64,000 bases of DNA from Clostridiaceae bacterium (GTDB lineage: Bacteria; Bacillota; Clostridia; Acetivibrionales; DUMB01): the NCBI GenBank assembly GCA_012840085.1, contig DUMB01000096.1, forward strand, positions 1-64,000, written 5' to 3'. The translations under genes were made by a program, and so were the position numbers. The notes beneath the pieces were generated by a model, which was given only the letters and a program-made list of their open reading frames with translations, ran no database searches and had not been told where the DNA came from. Shown piece by piece: positions 40,543 through 50,093 of this stretch; position 1 is the first letter of the stretch, and each line of letters begins with the position of its first letter.

Positions 40543-42024
40543 ATGGCTACTGGTATAAACAATGCCAGCTTTAACGAGCGCCAGCTAGTTACCTTCCAGC
40601 TTGGAGAGGATGAGTTCGGGGTCGATATCATGGATGTGAAGGAGATCATCCGGGTTCCTGATATCACAAGAGTACCCAATGCTCCCAGTTATGTCGAAGG
40701 CGCATGTAACCTGAGAGGGAATGTTCTTCCTATCATTGATGGAAGGACCTGGCTTAATCTGGAGAGAAAATTGAAGGATGAAAACAGCAGGGTGCTTGTC
40801 ATCGATGTTGGTGGTAAGGCTACCGGAATTATTGTAGACAAGGTGTCGGAGGTGGTGAGGGTAAATACCGTAGATATTGAAGAACCACCGCAAATCGTTA
40901 AAAACGTAGATTCCGACTATTTGAACGGTGTTGTGAAGCTGGACAATGGAAACAGGCTTATCATGCTATTAGATGTTGTAAAGGCCTTATGCGTAAATAG
41001 TACCGGAAAAGAACAGGTAAACGGACAGGACGAAAATTTGCAAAAAAACATGACAGTGCAAAATAGCTCCGGTACCGAGGCCATCGATGAGGAACAACTG
41101 GTTTCCTTCATCCTGGACAAAGAGGAATATGCCATTGGAATCATGGAGGTTAAAGAAATCATCCGGGTACCTCAAATAGTAAAGGTTCCAAACTGCGAGG
41201 CCTATATTGAGGGTGTGGTTTCCATACGCAATAACCTGCTGCCCATTATAAACCTGAGGACATATTTCGGAATGGAACACCTGGACCTCAGTGATCATAC
41301 CAGAATACTTGTGGTGGATATGGGTAATTTTACTGCGGGTATTATGGTAGACAAGGTTTTAGAAGTTTTGAGAGTTCCAACGAGCGTTATCCAGCCTCCG
41401 CCGAGATTCTCCACTCAAAGCGGGGAACTGCTAAAGGGAGTGGCAAAGCTTGATAACGGAAAGCGCATGATTCTGATGCTTGAACCATCTAAACTGGTTT
41501 CAGCTGACGAGATCAGTGGAATCAGCGGAATTGACGGAACTTATGAACAGGATACATATGAGATGAGTATAACAAGACAAGTGCTTGACGAAGAACAGTT
41601 GGTAGCATTCAAAATAGATTCGGAGGAGTATGGGGTTAAGATAGCCAATGTTCAGGAAATCAACAGGATGACCGATGTTACCAAGGTACCCAGGGCTCCT
41701 TACTATATAGATGGAATTGTAAACTTAAGAGGGAATGTAATCCCCGTGCTGAATCTTAGAAGGTTTTTCAAGCTCCCGGATAAACAGGCGACTGATGCCA
41801 CAAGAATTATTATTGTCGATTTCAATGGGAAAAGAACGGGAATTGTGGTAGATTCGGTTTCGGAAGTGCTCAGATTTGAAAAAACACTGATAGAGGCGAC
41901 ACCGGATGTGTTAAGCAGCGGAATTGACAGCGATTATGTGGAAGGCGTTGGAAAACTCGACGGTGGTAAAAGAATGATTTTGATACTGGATATCAGCAAA
42001 ATACTGAGTTTTAGTGAAGCGTAA
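40543..42024 (+). CDS. Triple-CheW coupling protein
   Basis: 493 aa from ATG 40543 (GGAGGGG, 6-base spacing). Three complete CheW domains: about 12-145 (QLVTFQLGEDEFGVDIMDVKEIIRV), 181-315 (QLVSFILDKEEYAIGIMEVKEIIRV) and 349-485 (QLVAFKIDSEEYGVKIANVQEINRM), each with VPNAP/VPNCE, LRG/IRN and a late KLD-GKRMI segment. Short acidic linkers separate them. CheW joins receptor tips and CheA in hexagonal arrays; a three-in-one protein could bridge several rings. It follows the receptor gene by 18 bases. Confidence 0.93.
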   Translation: MATGINNASFNERQLVTFQLGEDEFGVDIMDVKEIIRVPDITRVPNAPSYVEGACNLRGNVLPIIDGRTWLNLERKLKDENSRVLVIDVGGKATGIIVDKVSEVVRVNTVDIEEPPQIVKNVDSDYLNGVVKLDNGNRLIMLLDVVKALCVNSTGKEQVNGQDENLQKNMTVQNSSGTEAIDEEQLVSFILDKEEYAIGIMEVKEIIRVPQIVKVPNCEAYIEGVVSIRNNLLPIINLRTYFGMEHLDLSDHTRILVVDMGNFTAGIMVDKVLEVLRVPTSVIQPPPRFSTQSGELLKGVAKLDNGKRMILMLEPSKLVSADEISGISGIDGTYEQDTYEMSITRQVLDEEQLVAFKIDSEEYGVKIANVQEINRMTDVTKVPRAPYYIDGIVNLRGNVIPVLNLRRFFKLPDKQATDATRIIIVDFNGKRTGIVVDSVSEVLRFEKTLIEATPDVLSSGIDSDYVEGVGKLDGGKRMILILDISKILSFSEA

Positions 42025-42049
42025 GATTTGAAAGGATTACTGAATTTTG

Positions 42050-42165
42050 GTTTTTAGACGAATGCCAAAGCCGGGCTTTAAAGGAATTACCAAAGTTTAG
42101 GTTTTAAAGAAATTACCAGAGTTTAGACTATTAGGAATTAACAAAGCTGAGATTTTTAATGAAAT
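42050..42165. repeat. About 26-bp degenerate tandem repeat between cheW and cheB
   Basis: Five units of the type GAATTACCAAAGTTTAGGTTTTAAAG succeed each other in the only long gap (240 bp) of the operon. Confidence 0.75.
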
Positions 42166-42166
42166 T

Positions 42167-42215
42167 ACCCCGGAGGAAATCACCCGGAAGTAATGGTAAA
42201 CTTCTACTCCGGGGT
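42167..42215 (+). ncRNA. Strong intercistronic hairpin
   Basis: ACCCCGGAG (42167-42175) pairs perfectly with CTCCGGGGT (42207-42215), and inside it GAAGT (42187-42191) pairs with ACTTC (42200-42204). No T-run follows, so mRNA processing or stabilisation is likelier than termination. Confidence 0.6.
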
Positions 42216-42264
42216 GCGCCCCCGTTTTCAAACAATTACGACATAATCATGACAGGTGATGTTT

Positions 42265-43344
42265 GTGACCGACAGAACAAGAGTGTTGATTGTAGATGAT
42301 TCAGCCCTTATGAGAAAGGTACTTAAAGAGATCATCATGACCGACCCAAGTCTTGAGGTGGTGGGAACGGCAAGGGATGGACAGGATGCTGTTGAAAAAG
42401 TGCATGAGCTGAATCCGGATGTAATTACCATGGATATCAATATGCCGGTTATGGACGGCTTGACTTCCATGCAGTACATTCTGAACGATTATCCCGAACT
42501 GCCTGTTTTAATCATAAGTTCTCTTACCACAGAAGGAGCCTTGACTACTTTTGAAGCTTTGGAGCTTGGAGCCTTTGACTATGTGGCCAAGCCTTCAGGG
42601 ACGGTATCCTCGAATATACATATTATTGGAAGAGAAATTATACAAAAGATTAAGCTGGCGTATAAGAGCGCAAATAGAAAAAGCATAAAAGATAGAGCTA
42701 AGAGGCTGAGTTACGCAACTGCAGCAAAAAGAACGGTGCCTGAAATAAAGACAGGCATACAAAAAAGCGAAGGCCTGTCAAAAATAGTTGTCATCGGTGT
42801 TTCAACAGGCGGTCCCAGCACATTGATGGAGGTTCTCCCGATGCTTCCTCCCAAACTGAAGGCGGCATTGATTGTAGTACAGCATATGCCTCCGTCCTTT
42901 ACATCATCTTTTGCCAAAAGACTGAACGGAGCCTGCCAGTTTCCATTTAAGGAAGCAAAGGCAGGGGATGTCCTTCAGGATGGAATAGGCTACCTTGCTC
43001 CGGGGGGTTACCAACTGAAGGTGAGAAGGGAAGGAGGAATGCTTCGCATTTCAGACAGTCCCAAAACCCTTTTTATGCCCTCGGTTAATGTAACGATGGA
43101 ATCTGTTTTAGAGGCATATGGAGGAAAAAATGTGATAGGAGTTCTTATGACCGGAATGGGAGACGATGGAGCGGATGCCATGGTAAAGATAAGAAAGGCA
43201 GGAGGCATTACCATAGCTGAGGATGAGTCCACAGCAGTAGTTTTCGGTATGCCAAGGGAAGCAATAGAAAGAGGTGGCGCTGAGATTGTTGTGCCGTCCT
43301 ACATGATAGCTGATGAGATTGTAAAAGCAGTAAACAGAAAATAG
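42265..43344 (+). CDS. cheB: CheB, receptor methylesterase/deamidase
   Basis: 359 aa from GTG 42265 (AGGTGAT just upstream); GTG 42256 and ATG 42259 are in frame. Receiver domain 1-125 (VLIVDDSALMRKVL, phosphorylated Asp in VITMDINMPVMDG, Lys in YVAKPSG), then a linker and the esterase domain (about 165-355) with the catalytic Ser of GVSTGGPSTL (about 180), His of VVQHMPPSFTSSFAKRLN (about 206) and Asp of GMGDDGADAM (about 299). It removes methyl groups from the receptor; it is the partner of CheR two genes on. Confidence 0.95.
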   Translation: MTDRTRVLIVDDSALMRKVLKEIIMTDPSLEVVGTARDGQDAVEKVHELNPDVITMDINMPVMDGLTSMQYILNDYPELPVLIISSLTTEGALTTFEALELGAFDYVAKPSGTVSSNIHIIGREIIQKIKLAYKSANRKSIKDRAKRLSYATAAKRTVPEIKTGIQKSEGLSKIVVIGVSTGGPSTLMEVLPMLPPKLKAALIVVQHMPPSFTSSFAKRLNGACQFPFKEAKAGDVLQDGIGYLAPGGYQLKVRREGGMLRISDSPKTLFMPSVNVTMESVLEAYGGKNVIGVLMTGMGDDGADAMVKIRKAGGITIAEDESTAVVFGMPREAIERGGAEIVVPSYMIADEIVKAVNRK

Positions 43345-43420
43345 CTCGAAAAACAGAAAACAGACTGAAATGATGGAAACGGCAAAGTATCGTAAAGTTG
43401 TCTGTAGAGAGGGTGTGTAC

Positions 43421-45283
43421 ATGGACAAGGATAAAACAGCGTTTGATGAAAAGGAACTGGCGACCCTCATTGAAAGGTTGACAGGAGAAAAAGAAAGGTA
43501 TCAGCAGGAGAAGATTGCACGAAAAATCGGAATGATGAAATATGAAGAGACTGCGGAATCTATTGCCGAACTTCTTTATTCCGATGATGCATATATACGC
43601 AATATTGCCATTGAGATATTGGCTTCTCTGGGCGAAAAGGCACTGCCGGTTCTGGAAAGGAAGCTGCAGGATAAGGATAGAAATATACGGAAGTTTTCGC
43701 TGGACGCATTAATGAATATAAGAATGGCCAAAAGTTGTGAAATAGCATTGAATGCCCTTGATGACCCTGATGAAAATGTCGTGGAGGCGGCTGTTGAGGT
43801 AATTGCGGAACAGCAATATACTGAGGCGTCAGGCAGACTTATCGGCATGTTGAAGAGGACAGACAGCATATGGATTCTAAATGCGCTGATCAGGGCATTT
43901 GCCAGGCTTGGTGTAAAAGGTATTGTATGTGAAATTTACGAAAAAATATTAAGCCTCAGAGCAACTACTATTGAAAAAGGTATTCTGGTGAATACACTGG
44001 TTAAAAGCATGGGAACCATTGGCTCATCCAAGGATATAGAAAAGGTTTTGAATACATATACGGTTGAATACAGGGTGGATGATTCCAATCTGCTCTTTGG
44101 GTTAAGCGGGTTGATAGTGAATAATGACGTATCCATGCTTCCAAAGGAACTTGTTGCAAATATTGACAGAGTTTTCAGGGAGTACAGGGATTACAGCGAT
44201 GCTGAACTGACACTGCTTTTAATAGCGGCTTCAGTCAAACTGCAGCTTGTGTTTTTCCTGGAGGATATTAAAGAAATAATTTTTTTGCATAAAGGAGAGG
44301 AATTCTTTATTGAGAACCTTCTTGACCTCATTTGCATGTTAAATAATATTCCTCATGATTTTATCAGAAAGATGTTGAACAGTGCTGAGCCTGAATTAAT
44401 GCTGATGGGGCTTAATTTAATATATAAGAAGCATATATGCGGATTTAACAGCATTGTTGAAGAACTGTGTGATTCCGCAGACAGTGAGATATCGAATTTG
44501 GCGATAAACATTATTTCGGACCTGGATTGTTACAAGAATATTGGCTTACTTGAGAGTTTAACTGATTTTAATGAAGAAGCGGCGATAATTGCTATTAAAG
44601 GAATAAACATGCCGGATGCTAAGTCGGTTGATTTTCTTCTTTCAAAACTTGAACATAAGAGCCGGAATGTCAGAAAGGCTGCGTCGGTAAAGCTGGTTTC
44701 CATTACAAGTGAAATATGTATTGAAAGGCTTGAGGATATTGTTAAGCGCAACTTGGGAGAAGAAGGAATTGAAGCGCTGGAAGTTATGTTCGGATTTGAC
44801 AAAAAACTTGCATGGAAATACATTACCGCCAGACTGGACAGCAGAGATGACAAAGTCAGAACCAGGCTTGTGGATATTGTAGAAGGAGAGAATGACCACA
44901 ATTATTACAGCTTTATGGAAACAATGATCAATGATCCTTCGGCTATTGTAAGAAAAAAGGTGATAAAGAGTTTGTGCAGGAGGATCGAAGACAGAAGTCT
45001 GCAACTGCTGGAAAAATTGTTACAGGGAGAATCGGACATTGGAAACAGGAAGGATATTATTTCAAACATGTATAGGTTTAACAATGATAAAGCGCTAAAC
45101 ATAACAATTGAGGCAGCAGGAAACAGCAATACATTGATCCGTTTGGCTGCTGTGAGGTCATTGGCGTTGTTTGGCGATGAGCGGGCAAATGATGTGATGA
45201 GAGAAATGTTGAAGGATCAGGTCTTAGAGGTGAGAGAAGCGGTAGAAGAAGTCTTACGCAGCAGGGTAGAGGTGATTAAATGA
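43421..45283 (+). CDS. HEAT-repeat protein of the chemosensory operon
   Basis: 620 aa from ATG 43421 (GAGGGTG 6-12 bases upstream). Nearly the whole length is HEAT-type helical repeats, for example AESIAELLYSDDAYIRNIAIEILASLGEKALPVLERKL and NIRKFSLDALMNIR near the start and DSRDDKVRTRLVDIVEG, DPSAIVRKKVIKSLC, NTLIRLAAVRSLALFGDERAND near the end (quoted in parts). No catalytic motif. HEAT solenoids are protein-binding scaffolds; here it sits between cheB and cheR and overlaps cheR by ATGA, so it may recruit or place the methylation enzymes. This is inference. Confidence 0.85.
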   Translation: MDKDKTAFDEKELATLIERLTGEKERYQQEKIARKIGMMKYEETAESIAELLYSDDAYIRNIAIEILASLGEKALPVLERKLQDKDRNIRKFSLDALMNIRMAKSCEIALNALDDPDENVVEAAVEVIAEQQYTEASGRLIGMLKRTDSIWILNALIRAFARLGVKGIVCEIYEKILSLRATTIEKGILVNTLVKSMGTIGSSKDIEKVLNTYTVEYRVDDSNLLFGLSGLIVNNDVSMLPKELVANIDRVFREYRDYSDAELTLLLIAASVKLQLVFFLEDIKEIIFLHKGEEFFIENLLDLICMLNNIPHDFIRKMLNSAEPELMLMGLNLIYKKHICGFNSIVEELCDSADSEISNLAINIISDLDCYKNIGLLESLTDFNEEAAIIAIKGINMPDAKSVDFLLSKLEHKSRNVRKAASVKLVSITSEICIERLEDIVKRNLGEEGIEALEVMFGFDKKLAWKYITARLDSRDDKVRTRLVDIVEGENDHNYYSFMETMINDPSAIVRKKVIKSLCRRIEDRSLQLLEKLLQGESDIGNRKDIISNMYRFNNDKALNITIEAAGNSNTLIRLAAVRSLALFGDERANDVMREMLKDQVLEVREAVEEVLRSRVEVIK

Positions 45284-46104
45284 TTTTAAGCGATGAATTG
45301 TTCGACAAGTTTGCCAGGCTGGTTTACATGAGGACTGGAATATATTATGACATCAATAAAAAGTACTATGTCCAGAAAAGGGTTGAAAAACGCGCTGAAG
45401 CCCTGGAAATGGAAACATTAAATGAATATTACTATATGTTAAAGTTTTCCGACGACTCGTCTGAGTTTGAAAAACTGGTTAATGACCTTACAGTGAATGA
45501 AACGTATTTTTTTCGGGATTTTCCACAGCTTAGAAACTTCGCCGAGGATGTTCTGCCTGTGGTCGTAAGAGAAAAAAAGAACAGTAAAAAAATCAAAGTG
45601 TGGAGTGCAGCGTGCTCTACGGGAGAAGAACCCTATACATTGTCAATTATTCTCCAGGAAATGTTGGACAGGCCTGAGGAATGGGATATACAGATCATTG
45701 CTTCCGACATAAACACGGAAGTGCTGGAATTTGCGAAAATCGGACTGTACGAGACCAGGTCTGTCAAGGATGTACCGCCTGAATACCTGGAAAAATACTT
45801 TACAAAACGCAATGACAAGTATCTTGTTAACCTGAATATCCGTAAGCCGGTTGTATTCAAACGGATTAATCTGGTGTGTGAAGATGAAACGAGCGCTGTC
45901 AATGGATGCGATTTTATATTTTGCAGAAACTGTCTGATTTATTTTGATGATGAATCAAGGAGGAACGTAATAAGCAGCTTATATGAAGCTTTAAATCCAG
46001 GAGGTTTTATCTTCCTCGGACACTCGGAATCGGTGGGAAGGATATCCTCTGCTTTCAAGGTGCAAAGAATAGGAGGCGCCATTGTTTATTCAAAGCCGAA
46101 GTGA
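45280..46104 (+). CDS. cheR: CheR, receptor methyltransferase
   Basis: 274 aa. An N-terminal helical domain (1-75, LVYMRTGIYYDINKKYYVQKR) and a SAM-binding catalytic domain with VNETYFFRD, WSAACSTGEEPYTL (motif I), IIASDINTEVLEFA (Asp for SAM ribose), DFIFCRNCLIYFD and LNPGGFIFLGHSESV. It lacks the C-terminal TPR of CheR-TPR fusions. It methylates the receptor glutamates opposed by CheB. Translationally coupled to the HEAT gene. Confidence 0.95.
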   Translation: MILSDELFDKFARLVYMRTGIYYDINKKYYVQKRVEKRAEALEMETLNEYYYMLKFSDDSSEFEKLVNDLTVNETYFFRDFPQLRNFAEDVLPVVVREKKNSKKIKVWSAACSTGEEPYTLSIILQEMLDRPEEWDIQIIASDINTEVLEFAKIGLYETRSVKDVPPEYLEKYFTKRNDKYLVNLNIRKPVVFKRINLVCEDETSAVNGCDFIFCRNCLIYFDDESRRNVISSLYEALNPGGFIFLGHSESVGRISSAFKVQRIGGAIVYSKPK

Positions 46105-46116
46105 AGGAGGGGTATT

Positions 46117-46485
46117 ATGAAGCAGAATAGCGGAAAAAGAGTCCTGATTGTCGATGATTCTGAAATGGTCAGAAATTTTCACAGCTATATTATTAGAATG
46201 TTCGGTTACCAGACAGAGACTGCTGAAAATGGAGCAATTGCTCTGGAAAAATTGCTTGCTGAAGAGTACCAGCTGCTTATAACGGATATTAACATGCCCA
46301 AAATGGACGGTTACGAATTGATAAGGAATGTACGTGAAAATGGAATTTCTATTCCTGTCATTGTAGTTTCTACGGAAGAAGAATACAGATCAAGATTCAG
46401 TGGTGTGGAAGCCGGTCCCAGTTTACATATGGTAAAGCCTACTGACCCTGAAAAACTGATTACGACTATCAAAATGCTTCTTTAG
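46117..46485 (+). CDS. CheY-like response regulator 1
   Basis: 122 aa, a lone receiver: VLIVDDSEMVR, phosphorylated Asp in LLITDINMPKMDG (about 57), Ser/Thr in VIVVSTEE and Lys in HMVKPTDPE. The segment GVEAGPSLHMVKP is slightly unusual compared with the common GAxDYxxKP. GGAGGGG precedes the ATG. It lies between cheR and cheA and is a likely phosphate acceptor or sink of CheA. Confidence 0.9.
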   Translation: MKQNSGKRVLIVDDSEMVRNFHSYIIRMFGYQTETAENGAIALEKLLAEEYQLLITDINMPKMDGYELIRNVRENGISIPVIVVSTEEEYRSRFSGVEAGPSLHMVKPTDPEKLITTIKMLL

Positions 46486-46503
46486 GACTGAGGAGTGCAT
46501 ATA

Positions 46504-48738
46504 ATGAGCGGTGGATTTTATCTGGATGATATTGATTTGACTAAAATGTTTATAGATGAATGGACCGAATGCCTGGAAGGACTTGAGAAGGAAATACTGA
46601 AGCTTGAAGTTCATTCTGACGACAGCGAGCTTTTAAATGATATTTTCAGGAGGGTTCACAGTATAAAAGGAGGCTCCTCCTTTGTGGGGCTGTCCGGTAT
46701 AACAAGGCTCAGCCATGAAATAGAGTTTACGCTGGATGCAATACGAAAGAAGAAAGTATCTGTTAATATGGAACTTATCGATAGTTTGCTGCAGGCTGTA
46801 GACTTTTTAAATGGTTACATCAGCCGGATTTACAATAAATTAAAAGAATATGATTCTTCAGGCGGAAACGGGACGATTTATATAGAATTCGGGGAAGAGG
46901 AGAAAGAAAAGTCAGTTCTGGAAGGCTTAAGGCAGGCACTGGAAAAGCGTGAAAACAATGATGAAGAAGACGGGAAAACAGGGGAAACAGGCGGACAGGA
47001 AGATGCAGAACTGGGTCTGCTGCAGACAGAGGAGTTTAAAAGCAAACTGGCAGAAGAATTGAAGGAACAGTTCCTTCTTGAAAATACGGAGCATATAGAT
47101 CGAATTGAGAACCAATTATTAATACAATTGGAAAGTAGCGGGAACGACAAGGACGCTGTTCTTGAAATGTTCAGGTCTATTCACAGTATTAAGGGTGGAA
47201 TAGGTTTTTACCTGGCAACAATATCCAATCAAAGTCCATATTATCCTACGTTAAAAGGGTTTTCTGAAGTGGTGCACACTTTTGAAAGCTTGCTGGCGCT
47301 GGTTAGGGACAGAGGACTTACCTATGGTAATAAACTCATTGATTTGAGTTATGAGGTGATGGATTATTTAAAGACTTCCATGAATGCTGTTGCTTCCGAA
47401 GAGTGCAATGATGTTCCAACAGCCCACATTCTTGATAAAATTGAAAGGTTTTTATCAAACCTTCAATCCGTATCCGGCAATGATACGGAGAGTTATGCCA
47501 AAACTTTAAGACCCGAACCCGGAAAGATTGCCGACATGCAGCAGAAAAGCAATATAATGCAGAGCATCAGGGTCAGCCAGGAAAAGCTGGACAAGATGAT
47601 GAACATGATTTCAGAGTTGCTTATTGCTAAAAACACTTTCATGCATATTGCATCCAGGCTGAATCTTGATTATAACCTTCCCGAAATGTCGAAGGAAGTA
47701 AAAGAAGTGGGAGCTTATATCAACAGGATCTCTGATGATCTTCAAAACGCGATTATGTCAATAAGAATGGTGGAGATTAAAACAATATTCCAAAGAATGC
47801 CCAGGGTTGTAAGAGATATATCCCAGAGCACCGGAAAGAAGATGGAATTGATTATGGAGGGTGAGGACACAGAGATCGATAAGACAATTATTGAACAGAT
47901 CAGCGATCCTTTGGTGCATTTGATACGTAATGCCGCGGACCATGGTATAGAGGCACCGGAAGAGCGGTTGTCCAAAGGTAAGAACGAGACTGGAAGAATT
48001 GTATTAAGAGCTTATAACAAGAACAAGCATGTGTATATTGAAATTGAAGACGACGGTAAGGGAATAGATGCGGAAAGTTTGAAGAAAAAAGCCATTGAAA
48101 AAGGCTTCATTACTAAAGCAGAAGCGGAAAGCATGAGCAGAGGCCAATTGATAAACCTTATATTCCTCCCGGGCTTCAGCACTGCAAAACAGATTACTGA
48201 AGTGTCGGGGCGGGGAGTAGGAATGGATATAGTAAAAAGCAATATAGAAAAGATTAATGGAAATATCACAATAGAAAGCGAAGTGGATAAAGGAACGAAA
48301 ATGATTATTCAACTGCCGCTTACTCTTGCAGTTTCGCGCGGCTTAACCGTTGAGGCTTCCGGAGAAACATATATTTTCCCTTTGGAGTATATCGTTGAAA
48401 CTGTAAAGATTTCCCGGAACAATATTCACACATTTAACGATAAGTACTTTACTCATTTAAGGGGAGATGTTATAGGAGTTGAATGGCTATCCAGAATTTT
48501 CCTTACAGGAAGATGTGATGACGAAAAAGAAGAGCTGAATGCCGTGATAATATCAAACGGTGCAGAAAAATACGCAATTATTGTGGACAAGCTAAAAAGC
48601 GAGCAGGAATTTGTTGTAAAGACATTGGACGGACACCTGTCGTCCATACCTGGAATATCCGGCTCAACCCTATTAGGTAACGGACGGGTTGTGCTGATTG
48701 TAAATCCGGCAGATATCATACAACTTGCACAGAAGTAG
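46504..48738 (+). CDS. cheA: CheA histidine kinase with two HPt domains
   Basis: 744 aa from ATG 46504 (GAGGAG, 8-base spacing). Two P1/HPt domains are present: His52 in RVHSIKGGSS and His227 in SIHSIKGGIG, separated by an acidic linker (about 125-180). A P3 dimerisation helix pair follows (about 350-420), then the P4 ATPase (HLIRNAADHGIEAPEERLSKG, DDGKGID, GRGVGMDIV) and a CheW-like P5 domain (about 610-740). No classical P2 domain is evident. With two phospho-sites and two or three CheY-type proteins, the kinase may drive separate branches. Confidence 0.95.
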   Translation: MSGGFYLDDIDLTKMFIDEWTECLEGLEKEILKLEVHSDDSELLNDIFRRVHSIKGGSSFVGLSGITRLSHEIEFTLDAIRKKKVSVNMELIDSLLQAVDFLNGYISRIYNKLKEYDSSGGNGTIYIEFGEEEKEKSVLEGLRQALEKRENNDEEDGKTGETGGQEDAELGLLQTEEFKSKLAEELKEQFLLENTEHIDRIENQLLIQLESSGNDKDAVLEMFRSIHSIKGGIGFYLATISNQSPYYPTLKGFSEVVHTFESLLALVRDRGLTYGNKLIDLSYEVMDYLKTSMNAVASEECNDVPTAHILDKIERFLSNLQSVSGNDTESYAKTLRPEPGKIADMQQKSNIMQSIRVSQEKLDKMMNMISELLIAKNTFMHIASRLNLDYNLPEMSKEVKEVGAYINRISDDLQNAIMSIRMVEIKTIFQRMPRVVRDISQSTGKKMELIMEGEDTEIDKTIIEQISDPLVHLIRNAADHGIEAPEERLSKGKNETGRIVLRAYNKNKHVYIEIEDDGKGIDAESLKKKAIEKGFITKAEAESMSRGQLINLIFLPGFSTAKQITEVSGRGVGMDIVKSNIEKINGNITIESEVDKGTKMIIQLPLTLAVSRGLTVEASGETYIFPLEYIVETVKISRNNIHTFNDKYFTHLRGDVIGVEWLSRIFLTGRCDDEKEELNAVIISNGAEKYAIIVDKLKSEQEFVVKTLDGHLSSIPGISGSTLLGNGRVVLIVNPADIIQLAQK

Positions 48739-48770
48739 CATTAAATTTTATTGAGATGGGAGATGTTGGA

Positions 48771-49151
48771 ATGAAAGGCGTAAAATTAATGATTGTGGAT
48801 GATTCCCCCGCGATTCATGTAATTATAGAAAGGGCAGCTATTGCAAATGGATATGAAGTATGCGCACATGCGAAGAACGGAGATGAAGCAGTGAAGCTTT
48901 ATGAATCGACCAGGCCGGATGTTATAACAATGGACATTACAATGCCTGTAAAAGACGGTTTGACTGCTTCAAAAGAGATACTTGCACAGAATCCCTGTGC
49001 AAAAATATTGATGCTCAGTGCAATGGGAGACGAGGAAATAGTAAAAGAAGCAAAGGATATTGGAATCACACACTTTATGAAAAAGCCGTTCAAAGGCGAG
49101 GATATAGTGAATGCAATAAACAATATGATATTGGGAGAAACAGGAGAGTAA
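48771..49151 (+). CDS. cheY: CheY-like response regulator 2
   Basis: 126 aa from ATG 48771 (GGGAG, 8-base spacing); an in-frame ATG at 48756 is less well placed. Receiver features: LMIVDDSPAIHVIIERA, Asp in VITMDITMPVKDG, Ser in LMLSAMG and Lys in HFMKKPFKGEDI. It follows cheA by 32 bases and precedes two cheX genes, so it is the best candidate for the main output regulator with dedicated phosphatases. Confidence 0.9.
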   Translation: MKGVKLMIVDDSPAIHVIIERAAIANGYEVCAHAKNGDEAVKLYESTRPDVITMDITMPVKDGLTASKEILAQNPCAKILMLSAMGDEEIVKEAKDIGITHFMKKPFKGEDIVNAINNMILGETGE

Positions 49152-49152
49152 T

Positions 49153-49608
49153 ATGAATTATATTGAGTTTTTTAAATATTCTGTCAAAGAATCTTTTGAG
49201 AATATGTTTGGAGAAAAGATAATATTGAGAAACGAGACTAAGGCTCCAGGATGGATAACATCAAAGGGAGCTGCTGTCGTTGTAGGGATATCAGGTGAAA
49301 AAAAAGGAAGGCTTCTCATTGACATGTGTCTTGACACAGCGTTGGAGCTTTCTAAAATACTCATTCCCGAGATGGAGGATGAAGATTTTGCCCTTTTTAC
49401 CATTGCGGAGTTATGCAATATTGTATCGGGAGGAGCTACAACTCTTATAAATGACACATTGAGGAGACGGGCTTTAAGACTTGCCCCACCAAGCATTTTT
49501 GCCGGGAGCAATTTCAAGCTTTTTTCTCCAAAGCTTAATTCAGTATTGTTAAGTTATGATACCAGATTTGGAGAGATTGATTTTCATATTGGTTTTGAAG
49601 GAGAATGA
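49153..49608 (+). CDS. cheX: CheX-family phosphatase 1
   Basis: 151 aa of the CheX/CheC fold. The active-site pattern E-x2-N appears in TIAELCNIVSGGATTLIN (Glu/Asn about 89/92), followed by the Pro of APPSIFAG. The domain dephosphorylates CheY-P. The stop overlaps the next cheX by 4 bases or abuts it, depending on the start chosen. Confidence 0.85.
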   Translation: MNYIEFFKYSVKESFENMFGEKIILRNETKAPGWITSKGAAVVVGISGEKKGRLLIDMCLDTALELSKILIPEMEDEDFALFTIAELCNIVSGGATTLINDTLRRRALRLAPPSIFAGSNFKLFSPKLNSVLLSYDTRFGEIDFHIGFEGE

Positions 49609-49610
49609 AA

Positions 49611-50072
49611 ATGGACGCTAAATATATAAATCCTTTTATTAATTCTGTTTCAGGAGTATTTGCCAGTTTAGGACTGGGGGAAATTGCAACAGGAAATATT
49701 TTCAGGAAAGAAACCTTTATCTGCAGGTATAACCTTACCACCATTTTAGGTATATCAGGAAGTATAAATGGAAATGTTGCATTAAGCATGCCATATGATA
49801 CAGCTAAAAAAATTGCATCTGCCATGATGATGGGAATGGACGTTACAGAGATAGATGAAATGTCGGTTAGCGCATTGGGAGAACTGACTAACATGATCTG
49901 CGGGCAGGCTGCCACTGAGTTTTCATTGCAAAATCTGGTTGCAGAAATTACTCCGCCAACAATTATTCATGGGGACAATATGAAGGTTATTATCAGCCAG
50001 GTTGAGACGACGGCAGTTGAATTGAGTTCGCTTTTGGGAAGTATTGAGCTGAATCTTGGTCTTGAAATTTAA
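49611..50072 (+). CDS. cheX: CheX-family phosphatase 2
   Basis: 153 aa from ATG 49611, which has GAAGGAGA 6 bases upstream; ATG 49605 is also in frame. A standard CheX: NPFINSVSGVFASLG, ALGELTNMICGQAATEFS (Glu/Asn motif about 88/91), EITPPTIIHG. More canonical than its upstream neighbour. Two CheX proteins with two or more CheY proteins suggest matched pairs. Confidence 0.9.
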   Translation: MDAKYINPFINSVSGVFASLGLGEIATGNIFRKETFICRYNLTTILGISGSINGNVALSMPYDTAKKIASAMMMGMDVTEIDEMSVSALGELTNMICGQAATEFSLQNLVAEITPPTIIHGDNMKVIISQVETTAVELSSLLGSIELNLGLEI

Positions 50073-50093
50073 CTTATCAGGAGGTTTATTCAA

